Origin: Rhizobium sp. Leaf453
GTDB taxonomy: Bacteria; Pseudomonadota; Alphaproteobacteria; Rhizobiales; Rhizobiaceae
NCBI RefSeq assembly: GCF_001425605.1
Contig: NZ_LMRG01000029.1
Location: forward strand, 124,001 to 188,000
Direction of reading: 5' to 3'
DNA length: 64,000 bases
In this document: positions 55,135-64,000 of the stretch, piece by piece
Position numbering within the stretch: position 1 is the first letter of the stretch
Layout of the letters: each line of letters starts with the position of its first letter
Translations under genes and position numbers: made by a program
The notes under the pieces: generated by a model
Told to the model about the DNA's origin: nothing
The model's database searches: none
What the model saw: the letters and a program-made list of their open reading frames with translations, nothing else

Positions 55135-55800
55135 ATGAGCCCCGCCAGCAAAACCTCTACCAAAGCCATCCAGCGCCGCGGCCTGATGCTGGTGATCTCC
55201 TCGCCATCCGGCGCAGGCAAGTCGACGATCGCCCGCAATCTGCTGGAATCCGACCCGCATATGAGTATTTCCGTCAGCGTGACGACGCGCAAGCGTCGCC
55301 CGAGCGAGATCGAGGGGCGTCACTACTTCTTCAAGTCGATCCGCGAATTCGAGGGCCTGCGCCAGACGGATGCGCTGCTCGAATGGGCCGAGGTTCACGG
55401 GAATTTCTACGGAACGCCGCGTGACGCTGTCGAGGCGGCAATGTCCGAAGGTCAGGACATGCTGTTCGATATCGACTGGCAGGGCGCCCAGCAGTTGCAG
55501 GAGAAGATGGGCGGCGATGTCGTGTCGATCTTCATCCTGCCGCCGACCATGGCCGAACTACAATCGCGCCTGCATCGCCGCGCCGAGGACACCGAAGAGG
55601 TGATCGCCACGCGTCTGGCCAATTCGCGTTCGGAAATCGAGCACTGGCTGGAATACGACTACATCGTCGTCAACGAAGACCTCGACAGCGCCTTCGCCTC
55701 CGTCAAGGCGATCGTGGAGGCCGAGCGCCTGCGCCGTGACCGTCGTCCCGGTCTGTTCGAATTCGTCAACGGCCTGCTGACCGAGACGCCGAAGCTCTAA
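55135..55800 (+). CDS. gmk: guanylate kinase
   Basis: A 221-residue kinase converting GMP to GDP. The P-loop is [10 protein letters not shown], followed by [20 protein letters not shown] and [19 protein letters not shown], the GMP-binding region. [14 protein letters not shown] is conserved. ATG 55135 has GGAG six bases upstream (within the end of yicC); GTG 55129 overlapping the yicC stop is the alternative. Confidence 0.96.
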   Translation: MSPASKTSTKAIQRRGLMLVISSPSGAGKSTIARNLLESDPHMSISVSVTTRKRRPSEIEGRHYFFKSIREFEGLRQTDALLEWAEVHGNFYGTPRDAVEAAMSEGQDMLFDIDWQGAQQLQEKMGGDVVSIFILPPTMAELQSRLHRRAEDTEEVIATRLANSRSEIEHWLEYDYIVVNEDLDSAFASVKAIVEAERLRRDRRPGLFEFVNGLLTETPKL

Positions 55801-55845
55801 TGATCGGTATCGCTCGAGGCGTTGTCTTCAAGCGATACGTCACCG

Positions 55846-56673
55846 TTACAAGCAGTTGGCCAAACGGCAGAATTCTTCCACGGAGAGCGTTTCCGCGCGA
55901 CGCTGAGGATCGATGTCGGCCTTGGCGAGCAGGGCTTCGCCGCCGATCGATTTGACACTCTGGCGCAGCATCTTGCGGCGCTGGCCGAAGGCGGCCATTG
56001 TCACTTTTTCCAGGTTTTCGGCGGAGCAGGGGATCGGGTTTGCGATCGGCTCCAGATGCACCACGGACGACGTCACCTTCGGTGGCGGCGAGAAGGCCTG
56101 TGGCGGTACGTCGAAGGCCATGCGGGCGTCGGTGCGCCAGCCGCAGAGAACGCCCAGGCGACCGTAGTGATTGTCGTCTTCGCGCGCCACGATCCGAAGT
56201 CCTACCTCACGCTGGAACATCAGCGTCAGCGACTGGTAGAAGGGTGGCCACGCCTTCGGCAGGAGCCAGTTGACCAGCAATTGCGTGCCGACATTGTAGG
56301 GCAGGTTGGCGATGATCTTCACCGGGCCTTCGATGCCGAGATCCTCGAATGGGGTCTTCAGCGCGTCGCCCTCGATCACCTCGAGACGGCCGGGATAGAA
56401 ATCACCGATTTCCGCCAATGCCGGCAGGCAGCGGGAATCACGCTCGACGGCGACGACCTTCTTGGCGCCGAGGGAAAGAATGGCCCGGGTGAGACCGCCC
56501 GGACCGGGACCGACCTCGATCACCGTCACACCCTCAAGTGGCCCGGCGGTGCGGGCGATTTTCTGGGTGAGGTTCAGGTCCAGCAGAAAGTTCTGGCCAA
56601 GCGCTTTCTTCGCGTCGAGGCCATGCCTGGAAATGACATCGCGCAGCGGCGGCAGTCCGTCGATCGCCGCCAT
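55846..56673 (-). CDS. rsmA: 16S rRNA dimethyladenosine transferase RsmA/KsgA
   Basis: A 275-residue methyltransferase. [20 protein letters not shown] opens the core, [16 protein letters not shown] is the SAM site and [18 protein letters not shown] contains the catalytic NLPY motif. It dimethylates two adenines in the 3' hairpin of 16S rRNA. Its ATG shares one base with the pdxA stop. It ends the lptF-to-rsmA operon and converges with gmk. Confidence 0.96.
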   Translation of the reverse strand: MAAIDGLPPLRDVISRHGLDAKKALGQNFLLDLNLTQKIARTAGPLEGVTVIEVGPGPGGLTRAILSLGAKKVVAVERDSRCLPALAEIGDFYPGRLEVIEGDALKTPFEDLGIEGPVKIIANLPYNVGTQLLVNWLLPKAWPPFYQSLTLMFQREVGLRIVAREDDNHYGRLGVLCGWRTDARMAFDVPPQAFSPPPKVTSSVVHLEPIANPIPCSAENLEKVTMAAFGQRRKMLRQSVKSIGGEALLAKADIDPQRRAETLSVEEFCRLANCL

Positions 56674-57701
56674 CAGCGTTTACCTTCCGCTGCATTGTCG
56701 GCAAGTTGCCGCGCCATGCGGAGCGCTGCCAGCAAGCTGTCGGCGCGGGCAATGCCCTTGCCGGCCAGGCTGAAGGCCGTACCATGGTCCGGCGAGGTGC
56801 GGATGAAGGGCAGGCCGAGCGTGACGTTGACGCTGTCGTCGAAGCCGAGCGCCTTGGCGGGGATCAGGGCCTGGTCGTGATACATGCAAATGGCCACATC
56901 GTAGGTCGCGCGGGCGCGGTCGTGGAACATGGTGTCGGCGGGCAGGGGGCCGGCAATATCGACGCCCTCCGCCTTCAAACGGTCGATGACCGGCTTGATG
57001 ATCGCATCATCTTCATGACCAAGCGCACCACCTTCACCGGCATGCGGATTGAGGCCCGCAACCGCGACACGCGGTGACGGCAGGCCGAACCGGGCCTTGA
57101 GGTCGGCGACGGTGATCGCGCAGGTTCGGTAGATCAGGTCGCCGGTCAGTTGGTCGGGAACGTACTTGAGCGGAATATGGATCGTAACCGGCACTGCCAT
57201 CAGCTTCGGCCCGGCCAACATCATGACAGGCAGCAGCGGCTTGCCGGTCGCCCGTTCGCCAATATCAGCGAGAAATTCGGTATGGCCGGGAAACTGGAAG
57301 CCGGCATCGTAGAGGACGGACTTAGCGATCGGATTGGTGACAACGGCGGACGTCTCGCCCGCCATCGTCAACTGGACAGCCATTTCGATGGCGCCCGTGA
57401 TCGCGCCGGCGTTGGCCGAGTTCGGGATACCGGTGGAAACATTGGCTGCGCAGGTGACTGGCAGGACAGGCAGAGCGTCGTCAAATGTCGAGACGGCGTG
57501 ATCACAGTCGGTTTCGCGAACAGGTACATCAAGCCCCAACAGCCGGGCACGCTCCGAGAGTGCGCTGGGATCACCGAGGAAAATGAAGGGCGGGACCTGC
57601 AAGTCCCGCCTGTCGACCCACGCTGCAAGGGTGATGTCGAGGCCAATGCCGGCGGGATCACCCATGGTCAGGGCGAGCGGCCTGTCGCGTGTCGGGTTCA
57701 T
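56673..57701 (-). CDS. pdxA: 4-hydroxythreonine-4-phosphate dehydrogenase
   Basis: A 342-residue enzyme of pyridoxal-phosphate synthesis. It starts [20 protein letters not shown], and metal-binding residues are seen in [30 protein letters not shown] and [18 protein letters not shown]. It is 9 bases from the SurA-like gene upstream and overlaps rsmA by one base. Confidence 0.96.
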   Translation of the reverse strand: MNPTRDRPLALTMGDPAGIGLDITLAAWVDRRDLQVPPFIFLGDPSALSERARLLGLDVPVRETDCDHAVSTFDDALPVLPVTCAANVSTGIPNSANAGAITGAIEMAVQLTMAGETSAVVTNPIAKSVLYDAGFQFPGHTEFLADIGERATGKPLLPVMMLAGPKLMAVPVTIHIPLKYVPDQLTGDLIYRTCAITVADLKARFGLPSPRVAVAGLNPHAGEGGALGHEDDAIIKPVIDRLKAEGVDIAGPLPADTMFHDRARATYDVAICMYHDQALIPAKALGFDDSVNVTLGLPFIRTSPDHGTAFSLAGKGIARADSLLAALRMARQLADNAAEGKR

Positions 57702-57710
57702 GGAAGAAGG

Positions 57711-58655
57711 CTACTTTTCGACGATCTGCGCCCGCTTGCGCAGTTCTTCCATATAGCGCTTGCTGTTCGGATCTTCGCCTTCCTGCTTCTTGCCGATATC
57801 CTCGGCCCGGAAGACGATTTCAGCGGCGACGTCGTCATTCACTTCGCGCTTCTTGCAGATCGCGAGATATTCGACACCGCGTTCGGTCACGCGCGTTCCG
57901 GTCGTGTTGCCGTCACCGGCCTTTTCGATCAGCGGTTTCCAATCGGTCGGAAGTTCCTGTGCCATGACACGGCCGAGATTGCGGATCGAGACATCGCGCA
58001 TCGTCGCGGCGAAAACCTTGGCCTGTTCACAGCCCGGATATTTCGAGCGCGATGCATTGGCTTCCGCCTGACGCTTGCCAATGATGGCGTTGCGCTTAGA
58101 CGCCGGCACCACGAAGATCACCTGCTGCAGGAAATATTCTGTCGTCACTGGCTTGGTGCCGCCGTTCTCCTGCATCCGGCGGACAAGCTCCTCGTTCGAG
58201 AGGCGGCCGCCGCCGCCGCCGCTGCCATATCGACCGTTGACGAGGCGCGGCCAGCTCATGGCGATCGCAACATAGGCCTTGAAGTGATCGAGACCGACGC
58301 CAGCACGGTCGAGAACCTGTGAAAGCTGGGCGACCGTCATCTTGTTGCCGCTGGCAAAACGTCCGACTGCTGCATCCACATCCGTCGTGCTGACGGACGC
58401 GCCGACCCTCAGGATTTCGTCCCGCTTCAGAGCTTCGTCGATCAACTGTTCGCGGGCCACACCGGCACCACCGCCTTGCCGCTGCAGGCGCATGAAGGCG
58501 GTTCTCTTGGCCACGTCGCCGGATGTGATGGCCGTGCCATTGACGACCGCGACGACCTTGCTGGCTGCCAGCACGGCCGGCGCCGAAGACAATGCAATGC
58601 CACAGGCAAGGACCATTGCCGCAACAGCACGCGTGATCGAGAGTTTCCCGCCCAT
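57711..58655 (-). CDS. SurA-like periplasmic chaperone/peptidyl-prolyl isomerase
   Basis: A 314-residue protein with a signal peptide (SITRAVAAMVLACGIALSSAPAV, cleavage near LAA). The SurA-type N-terminal chaperone region follows (KVVAVVNGTAITSGDVAKRT). The C-terminal region still resembles a parvulin fold (EYFLQQVIFVVPASKRNAII, IRNLGRVMAQELPTDW), but the usual GGDLGW signature is degraded. It is therefore probably an outer-membrane-protein chaperone with weak or no isomerase activity. It sits between lptD and pdxA, as surA does in many proteobacteria. Confidence 0.82.
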   Translation of the reverse strand: MGGKLSITRAVAAMVLACGIALSSAPAVLAASKVVAVVNGTAITSGDVAKRTAFMRLQRQGGGAGVAREQLIDEALKRDEILRVGASVSTTDVDAAVGRFASGNKMTVAQLSQVLDRAGVGLDHFKAYVAIAMSWPRLVNGRYGSGGGGGRLSNEELVRRMQENGGTKPVTTEYFLQQVIFVVPASKRNAIIGKRQAEANASRSKYPGCEQAKVFAATMRDVSIRNLGRVMAQELPTDWKPLIEKAGDGNTTGTRVTERGVEYLAICKKREVNDDVAAEIVFRAEDIGKKQEGEDPNSKRYMEELRKRAQIVEK

Positions 58656-58857
58656 TCCCTATCCTTTTCATTCTCCTCGAACGCAGAGGGTTCGCAGGCC
58701 ATGATCTTTGCCAAGCGCAGTCATCCTGCACATTTCAGTGCAGGATGCATAATACATGCGGCCGAACAATGACAAGACCCGCCGATCATCACAAGGAAGC
58801 GCATTGCGACGATCAGGCGCTACGTTTCAGCTCGCAACGGGTTTCAAACGGACCGGA

Positions 58858-61197
58858 TCAGTTCAGTCCATCAAATTCAGTATCACCGACGTTGATATCG
58901 CCCAGCGTTCGGAAGCTGATGCGCGCACCGATCGACCAGTCGTTGGCGACCGACTGATCGGTGTCGCGTTCTTCCTTGTAGACGAGCGAGAAGATCGTGT
59001 CCCGGTCGTCATAGGTGAGGCCGACACCGTTGCGGGTGATGATATTGCTGTTCAGGTCGTAGGTAACGGAGCCGAACACGGACCAGTAATCTGCGAACTT
59101 GTAGGCGGCCGCCGTCTGGATTTCATCCTGATCGCTGGTGGACCCGTAGAGCGGTTGTGCCTGAATGCTGGTGTAGGTGACCGCCGTCTGCCAGAAAATC
59201 CCCTGGTAACCGACCGTCGCATCCGCACGGCGCAGATCGAAATTGCTCTCGTCGAGGCGACCGCTGAGGCTTGCTGTCAGACCGGATGGGGCATCGATGC
59301 CGACCATCGCCACATAGTCCGAACTGTCCGTCTCAAGTCCCGAATTTGCGCCCGCCTTGACCAGGTCGTCCGTGGCGAAGGAATTCAGGCCGCCGAGATG
59401 GAAGGACTGGCCAGCAATGGCCCGCAGTGCATAACCGTTGCCCAGCGCTCCGGTGTAGCGGAAGCCGAGATTGGCACGCGTGCCTCCTTCAATGCGGTCG
59501 TATCCGGAGAATTTGTCGCGATCGAACAGGTTGGTTGCGTCAAACACGAAGCTCTGCGCGTCTTCGTTTGGCAAGGCACCCGCATATTCTTCGTCTGGCC
59601 GGGTGAAGACCTGGGCGATCGGCTCAAGGATATGGCTGCTGTATTGCGTCGTCAGCAGGATCGGATAGCGGGCATCGATGCCGGCCGTCAGCATAGACCG
59701 GGTGGCACCGTCATCATCATAATAGCTGCCTGTATAGTTGGCCGGGTCGTTCATCGAGGTGCCAATCGCATCGCCGCGCGCGGCAAAGATCGGCGTCAGG
59801 GACAGGCCGCCCGGAACGATGAAGTTGCGCTTCCATTCGATGTCGGCGCTCAGGCGATGATATGTGCCTTCCAGTCCGCGGTAACGGAAAACGTCGGGGC
59901 CTGGTACGCTGATACGGAACTCGTCCTCGCGATTGCGCTTGACGTTGGTCAAATTGATATTCGCAGTCAATTCGCCGCCCAGAACCGGATCCGGATGCGT
60001 ATAGGAATAGTCGAGGACCTGTGCGACCGGCTGCTTGTTTTCAGCAAGGCTGCCGGGATCGGCGTCCTGAATATCGAAATAGAAGGCGCGGGCATCGAAG
60101 TAATTCCGCTTGCCAAGACCAGTCAGGTAAGCCTGGTTGGTCAGCGTCGTGCCATCGAAGGTCGACAGTTCGTAGGTCTTGGCAAAGTTGTTGTCGCTCT
60201 GCACGAGAACATCCCAGCCGAACGTCCAGCGCGGGTTGATCTCGAACTTGGCGCGCGACGCGATCATGCCGCGAACGGTTTCCTCGGCGTCCACCGTGCC
60301 GCTGGTGAAGCCGTCGCGATTCATCTGGCTGATGCCGGCCATGCTCAGGATGTGTTCGCCATTTTCAAAACGCTGGCGGAACTCGCCCTCAAGCAGGAAG
60401 CCCTGACGTGTCAAACCCGTCGCGGTGACGGTTGCATCCATGTAGGGCGAAATAGCCCAGTAGTAGGGGATGCTGACACCGGCGCCAAGCTTCTGCGCAT
60501 ATTTGAACTTCGGAAACAGGAAACCGCTCTTGCGCTTCACTGTCTGGTCCGGAACTTCGAGAACGGGCAGGTAGAGGATCGGCTTGCCGAAGAGCTCGAA
60601 CCTGGCGTTTTCCATACGAACGGTGTGGGTTCGGCCGTTCTGGACGATGCGCTGCGCTTTGACGTGCCACAGCGAGCGATGGTCCGGATTGGTCGCGCAG
60701 GGCGTGCAGGCTGTATAGACAGCCTGATTGAGAATCATTTCTTCGCCGTTGCGACGCTCGGCGGTGACGGCGGCGAGCTTGGTCAGGTCCGTCGTTTCGA
60801 GGCGCATGGTTTCGATGAAACCATCGGCAAAATTGTCGGTCACGTCCATCTGGTCGGCGTAGACGCGGTTTCCACCCGGTTCGATCAGCTCGATGTCACC
60901 AGTCGCAATGATGCGCCCGGTCTTCTGGCTGTATTCGACCTGCTTGGCGACCATCTGGTAGCCGCCGTAATTGATCTGGACGGCGCCGCGCACGATCACG
61001 CGCTCAGCGTCCTTATTATAGACGAGCTCGTTTGCCGACAGAAGCATCTTGGCATCTTCGGGAAGCGAGGGATTGAACGAATCGATACTGGTATCCTGCG
61101 CCCACGCGGACGTGAGCGGAGTAAACGCCTGGAACGCAACGCCTGAAAGCAGAATGGCCGTCAGCAGCCTGATATGTTTGCGGTTGCCTGCCGCCAC
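58858..61197 (-). CDS. lptD: LPS-assembly outer-membrane protein LptD
   Basis: A 779-residue protein with a signal peptide (cleavage near AWAQD). The OstA jellyroll domain follows (KMLLSANELVYNKDAERVIV, RIIATGDIELIEPGGNRVYA). A C-terminal beta-barrel of about 550 residues ends in a terminal aromatic-poor strand (NVGDTEFDGLN). A CxxC (TACTPCATNP) is present near residue 175. LptD with LptE inserts LPS into the outer leaflet. The start is GTG 61197, which overlaps the lptG stop by one base. Confidence 0.94.
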   Translation of the reverse strand: MAAGNRKHIRLLTAILLSGVAFQAFTPLTSAWAQDTSIDSFNPSLPEDAKMLLSANELVYNKDAERVIVRGAVQINYGGYQMVAKQVEYSQKTGRIIATGDIELIEPGGNRVYADQMDVTDNFADGFIETMRLETTDLTKLAAVTAERRNGEEMILNQAVYTACTPCATNPDHRSLWHVKAQRIVQNGRTHTVRMENARFELFGKPILYLPVLEVPDQTVKRKSGFLFPKFKYAQKLGAGVSIPYYWAISPYMDATVTATGLTRQGFLLEGEFRQRFENGEHILSMAGISQMNRDGFTSGTVDAEETVRGMIASRAKFEINPRWTFGWDVLVQSDNNFAKTYELSTFDGTTLTNQAYLTGLGKRNYFDARAFYFDIQDADPGSLAENKQPVAQVLDYSYTHPDPVLGGELTANINLTNVKRNREDEFRISVPGPDVFRYRGLEGTYHRLSADIEWKRNFIVPGGLSLTPIFAARGDAIGTSMNDPANYTGSYYDDDGATRSMLTAGIDARYPILLTTQYSSHILEPIAQVFTRPDEEYAGALPNEDAQSFVFDATNLFDRDKFSGYDRIEGGTRANLGFRYTGALGNGYALRAIAGQSFHLGGLNSFATDDLVKAGANSGLETDSSDYVAMVGIDAPSGLTASLSGRLDESNFDLRRADATVGYQGIFWQTAVTYTSIQAQPLYGSTSDQDEIQTAAAYKFADYWSVFGSVTYDLNSNIITRNGVGLTYDDRDTIFSLVYKEERDTDQSVANDWSIGARISFRTLGDINVGDTEFDGLN

Positions 61198-62282
61198 TAG
61201 CCATCCTCCTCATGCAATAGAATCGTCGAGCCCAGCGCCATCGCTACAACAACTGGCAACCAGGCTGCAACGAACGGAGGCACAATGCCGCTGCTCCCGA
61301 ATGCTTTTACAAGCACGGTGACGACATAAAGCACGAAGCCCGACAGGATTCCACCGAGAATTACCGGTCTCGATTGGTTAAACCGGCTAAATTTCAAAGA
61401 CACGCTTGCAGCGATCAGGGTCATTGCGACCAGAAGCAGTGGAAGCGAAAGCATGGAGTGGAATTGGGTTTCCATTCCGTTGGTCGGGAAGCCGAAGGAT
61501 TTCGCTACTTCAATCTTCCGTCGCAAATCGAAAAACTGAATGGAATCAGCCTTTGATAGCGTTTCCTGAACGAATTCAGGCTTGAGATGCGTGGGCAGCC
61601 GTGCCGTTTCGAGGCGCTTGGGCAACTGACCGTTGCGTGTTTCCGTAACACCATTAAGCAGCCAGTAACCATCTTCGAGTTTTGCCGTCGCGGCATCCTG
61701 TCTCGAAACGATCGTGCCGAGTGGATCGAAATGGATCACGGTCACATTGACCAGTGTCTTACCCTCATCCTGAACGGACCGCGCGCCGATGATCGTGTCG
61801 TCATCCCCATAGATCTGGCGAAGCCAGGGAATGGAAATCGCCGACTTGGCGGACGAAGAGCTTCCCCAGGACGCTTCCAGGGCTTCGGCCTGTTTGGTGC
61901 CCCACGCGGCGATCGGGTTGAGTGCGGCAACGGCAAGGAGCCCGAAGAGGAAGGCACCTATAACGAAGGGCTGCAGGAACTGCCAGACGGAAATGCCAGC
62001 AGCCCGTGTCACGACCAATTCGTAACGACGGTTCAGGGAGATCAACGAGGCCATTCCGGAAAACAGCGCGACGAACGGTACGGTCTGCTGCAGGATCGTC
62101 GGAATGCGGAACGTCGTCATCAGCAGCGCCCCGGTGATCGAATAGTGCGGCAATTGCGACATCCGGTTGGACAATTCGCTGAAGTCGATGATGAAAATCA
62201 GCGAGAAGATGCCCGCGAGGAACCAGAAGGTGGTGATCGCGTAGCGCCTGAAGAAATAGCGTCCGAGTGTCGTGAACATCAT
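61197..62282 (-). CDS. lptG: LPS export ABC transporter permease LptG
   Basis: A 361-residue permease with six membrane helices (three at each end) around a periplasmic jellyroll domain. MFTTLGRYFFRRYAITTFWF and RRYELVVTRAAGISVWQFLQ (coupling helix) are typical of LptG. With LptF and LptB it extracts LPS from the inner membrane. The start codons ATGATG overlap the lptF stop. LptB is not in the window. Confidence 0.94.
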   Translation of the reverse strand: MMFTTLGRYFFRRYAITTFWFLAGIFSLIFIIDFSELSNRMSQLPHYSITGALLMTTFRIPTILQQTVPFVALFSGMASLISLNRRYELVVTRAAGISVWQFLQPFVIGAFLFGLLAVAALNPIAAWGTKQAEALEASWGSSSSAKSAISIPWLRQIYGDDDTIIGARSVQDEGKTLVNVTVIHFDPLGTIVSRQDAATAKLEDGYWLLNGVTETRNGQLPKRLETARLPTHLKPEFVQETLSKADSIQFFDLRRKIEVAKSFGFPTNGMETQFHSMLSLPLLLVAMTLIAASVSLKFSRFNQSRPVILGGILSGFVLYVVTVLVKAFGSSGIVPPFVAAWLPVVVAMALGSTILLHEEDG

Positions 62283-63454
62283 GGGGCCGGGTTTCCGTCT
62301 GAGGCGGAGGCCGGCTTGGTCAGGCGCAGGCGAACGAGGATTTCGTTGACCTTCTGTTCCCAGGTGAGCGGAATTTCCAACCGCTTGTTGCCCATCAACT
62401 GGCGGATGGAGAGATATCCGGTCAAAACCGGGATCAGGTACATGATCGGAATGAAGACGCGCGATTCCTCGGCGCTGTTGGCGGCGTAAAACGTCGTCCA
62501 ACGGATGAAGAGACAGGTCAAAAGCGCCGTGATCATCGGATGCATGCGCGCCTCGCGGTGCGAGCGCGCATCGCTGCTGACGACAAGTGCGATCAGCGCG
62601 AACAGCAGCGGGTAAACCCATTCGGTCAGCCTGCGGTGCAGTTCCGCCTCGAACGACATCGGATTGCGCTCGTATACGGGGTCTTTCGGATCCGGATTGA
62701 ACAGGAAGGGCAGATCACGGTCCTTTGCGCGGATCGTGGCCTCGCCGGCAGCCTTGGTCATATCCGTCAGGTCGAAGGCGTAGCTGTCGAACTTGATGAT
62801 CGAGACATTGCCGTCCGGCAGCTTGCGATGGACTTCGCCGTCCTTCATCACCAATGCCGTGCCATTCTCGTCCACGGCGCCTTCACGGGCATAATAGACG
62901 AGTTCGTAAGCCGGATCCCGCGAATCGGCCACGAAGATTCCATGCAGTACGCCACCATTCCGACGCGATGCGACCTGCACATAGAGCCCGTCCGCGACCT
63001 TGCGGAACGTGTTTTCCTGCACGACCGAGGACAACAGATCGGCATGCGCGGTCGCGATCATCTTGCGCACCGCCATGCGGGAATAGGGCTCGACGAAATT
63101 GTCGACGGCAAAGGACGTGATGCTGAGCGCGATGCCGATATAGAGGACCGGGCGGATGATCGTCATGCGCGATGCGCCGGCAGCGTTCAGAACCGTCAGT
63201 TCCGAATCGGAATTCATCGCAGTCAGTGTCTGCGCAACGCCGATCACCAGCGCGAAGGGGAGAATGAGCGGAATGATCGACGGCAGGATGAGGGTTGCGA
63301 GCTTCAGAAAGGCGAAAATCGACTGGCCGCTATCCGTGACCAGATTGACGCTCGAGAGAGCCTGCGTCGTCCAGACGATGGCCATCAGCGGCAGAAGCGT
63401 GGCGAGGAATGCCCCCGATGCCCGCCTCAAAATATAGCGCTCGATGAGTTTCAT
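62279..63454 (-). CDS. lptF: LPS export ABC transporter permease LptF
   Basis: A 391-residue permease paralogous to LptG. It starts MKLIERYILRRASGAFLATL, has NSDSELTVLNAAGASRMTII as coupling helix, a central periplasmic domain (VQENTFRKVADGLYVQVASR) and three C-terminal helices. ATG 63454 is chosen; an upstream in-frame ATG at 63607 adds atypical sequence. It is the first gene of the lptF-lptG-lptD-surA-like-pdxA-rsmA operon and is divergent from pepA. Confidence 0.94.
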   Translation of the reverse strand: MKLIERYILRRASGAFLATLLPLMAIVWTTQALSSVNLVTDSGQSIFAFLKLATLILPSIIPLILPFALVIGVAQTLTAMNSDSELTVLNAAGASRMTIIRPVLYIGIALSITSFAVDNFVEPYSRMAVRKMIATAHADLLSSVVQENTFRKVADGLYVQVASRRNGGVLHGIFVADSRDPAYELVYYAREGAVDENGTALVMKDGEVHRKLPDGNVSIIKFDSYAFDLTDMTKAAGEATIRAKDRDLPFLFNPDPKDPVYERNPMSFEAELHRRLTEWVYPLLFALIALVVSSDARSHREARMHPMITALLTCLFIRWTTFYAANSAEESRVFIPIMYLIPVLTGYLSIRQLMGNKRLEIPLTWEQKVNEILVRLRLTKPASASDGNPAP

Positions 63455-63777
63455 GCCTGGTCCTGGCTCGACTTCCTGTCCGGTGCCCAGCCCACAACGA
63501 TCCGCATGCATCCCGTCGGACGGCGTGTTCCTATCGCGCTGTATGAACCGGTTTGCAAGTTTTTCACGATAACCAAATTGTAAAAGGGCAGGACTAAAGC
63601 TCGGCAAAGAATGATAATTAACAGCATGTAAACATGTGGCTGCGTCTTGCCAAGGCCATCAAAACCAACAAGGGTGCGCAGACCTGTTTCCGGGCTTGCG
63701 GGGGATGGCGAATGTTTGCCACTGTAACCGCCATGTAACATATCGGCGCTTCGCCGAAGCCATTCTGGAGTCTCTTG
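63455..63777. other. divergent intergenic region lptF/pepA
   Basis: About 320 AT-richer bases with no gene. It includes a small leader hairpin TCGGCG-CTT-CGCCGA (63743-63757) just upstream of pepA and a CATG-TAAA-CATG repeat near 63630. No promoter pair was assigned with confidence. Confidence 0.45.
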
Positions 63778-64000
63778 ATGTCATTGAAGTTCGAAATCGG
63801 TTTCAGCAAATCAGCACGCCTGTCCGGCGGTCTGGCGATCCTGCTCAAGACTCTTGACGGAAAAGAGGCGGCCGGTGCGGCAGAAGCCGATCCGGAGGGC
63901 GTTATCGCCAAGGCGGCTCGGATCGCCAAGTTCAAGGGGAAGTCTCTCGGTGTGCTGGATATCGTTGCGCCATACGGCTCGGAGGCCGACCGCATCCTCG
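63778..64000 (+). CDS. pepA: leucyl aminopeptidase, N-terminal fragment
   Basis: The open frame from ATG 63778 runs off the window. Its 74 visible residues (MSLKFEIGFSKSARLSGGLA ... GVLDIVAPYGSEADRIL) match the N-terminal macro-like domain of rhizobial PepA, a manganese/zinc M17 aminopeptidase. GGAG lies seven bases before the start. The catalytic domain is outside the window, so the call rests on the N-terminus and on the frequent lptF-pepA divergent pairing. Confidence 0.8.
   Translation, partial: MSLKFEIGFSKSARLSGGLAILLKTLDGKEAAGAAEADPEGVIAKAARIAKFKGKSLGVLDIVAPYGSEADRIL

Noticed and set aside
58756-61146. 796-codon open frame antisense to lptD
   Set aside because: The minus strand encodes a clear LptD with signal peptide and OstA domain. 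The plus frame is a GC-skew shadow with no recognisable motif.

Overview
The window is high-GC, gene-dense chromosomal DNA from an alphaproteobacterium of the order Rhizobiales, most likely Rhizobiaceae (Rhizobium, Agrobacterium, Allorhizobium or a relative). The evidence is gene order and product similarity: rpsF-rpsR-DUF2232-rplI, dnaB/alr/radA/cvpA/purF, fabD-fabG-acpP-fabF-mltG-yicC-gmk, and lptF-lptG-lptD-surA-like-pdxA-rsmA, together with rhizobial-type hypothetical families such as TIGR02301 and a COG4111-type NAD regulator. There are no rRNA genes, recognisable tRNA genes, CRISPR arrays or insertion sequences.

Layout. 1-4.9 kb (minus): NAD regulator (cut by the window edge), tyrosine phosphatase-like protein, HD hydrolase, YgfZ, three small envelope or unknown genes, and a Nudix hydrolase. 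4.9-6.8 kb: an AbiEii-like nucleotidyltransferase pair, an SRAP (YedK/HMCES) protein and a 50-residue unknown. 7-11.5 kb (plus): a compact operon of cysS, a VOC protein, three tandem GFA-family paralogues and a prolyl aminopeptidase. A palindromic intergenic element follows, then cimA, an RTX metalloprotease, cpdB (minus), rarD, a ParE/CopG-type toxin-antitoxin pair, a LOG-family protein, an Ig-like/LysM cell-envelope protein, an Atm1-type ABC exporter, and the phosphatidylethanolamine pair psd-pssA. 25.5-34.5 kb (minus): SDR, purF, cvpA, radA, parDE, alr, terC, dnaB. 34.8-38 kb (plus): a MarR-MFS-HlyD efflux cassette with a visible promoter and operator. 38.1-40.6 kb (minus): rplI, DUF2232 protein, rpsR, rpsF.

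The most unusual part is 40.6-48.6 kb, between rpsF and fabD. It begins with about 1.25 kb without a credible protein gene but packed with stem-loops and ending in an intrinsic terminator, a candidate large structured RNA. Then come a long RTX protein, a GGDEF-EAL c-di-GMP enzyme with an intact catalytic signature, and a divergent methyltransferase resembling the PhcB/3-hydroxypalmitate-methyl-ester family. An aldo/keto reductase completes the block. 48.8-55.8 kb (plus) holds fatty-acid synthesis and cell-wall genes. 55.8-63.5 kb (minus) holds LPS transport, SurA-like, PdxA and RsmA genes. The start of pepA lies at the right edge.

Many genes overlap by 1-4 bases (TGATG, ATGA), which indicates translationally coupled operons. 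Long open frames antisense to real genes are common because of the GC-rich codon bias and were excluded. Family assignments come from recognised motifs and remembered synteny; no database search was run.
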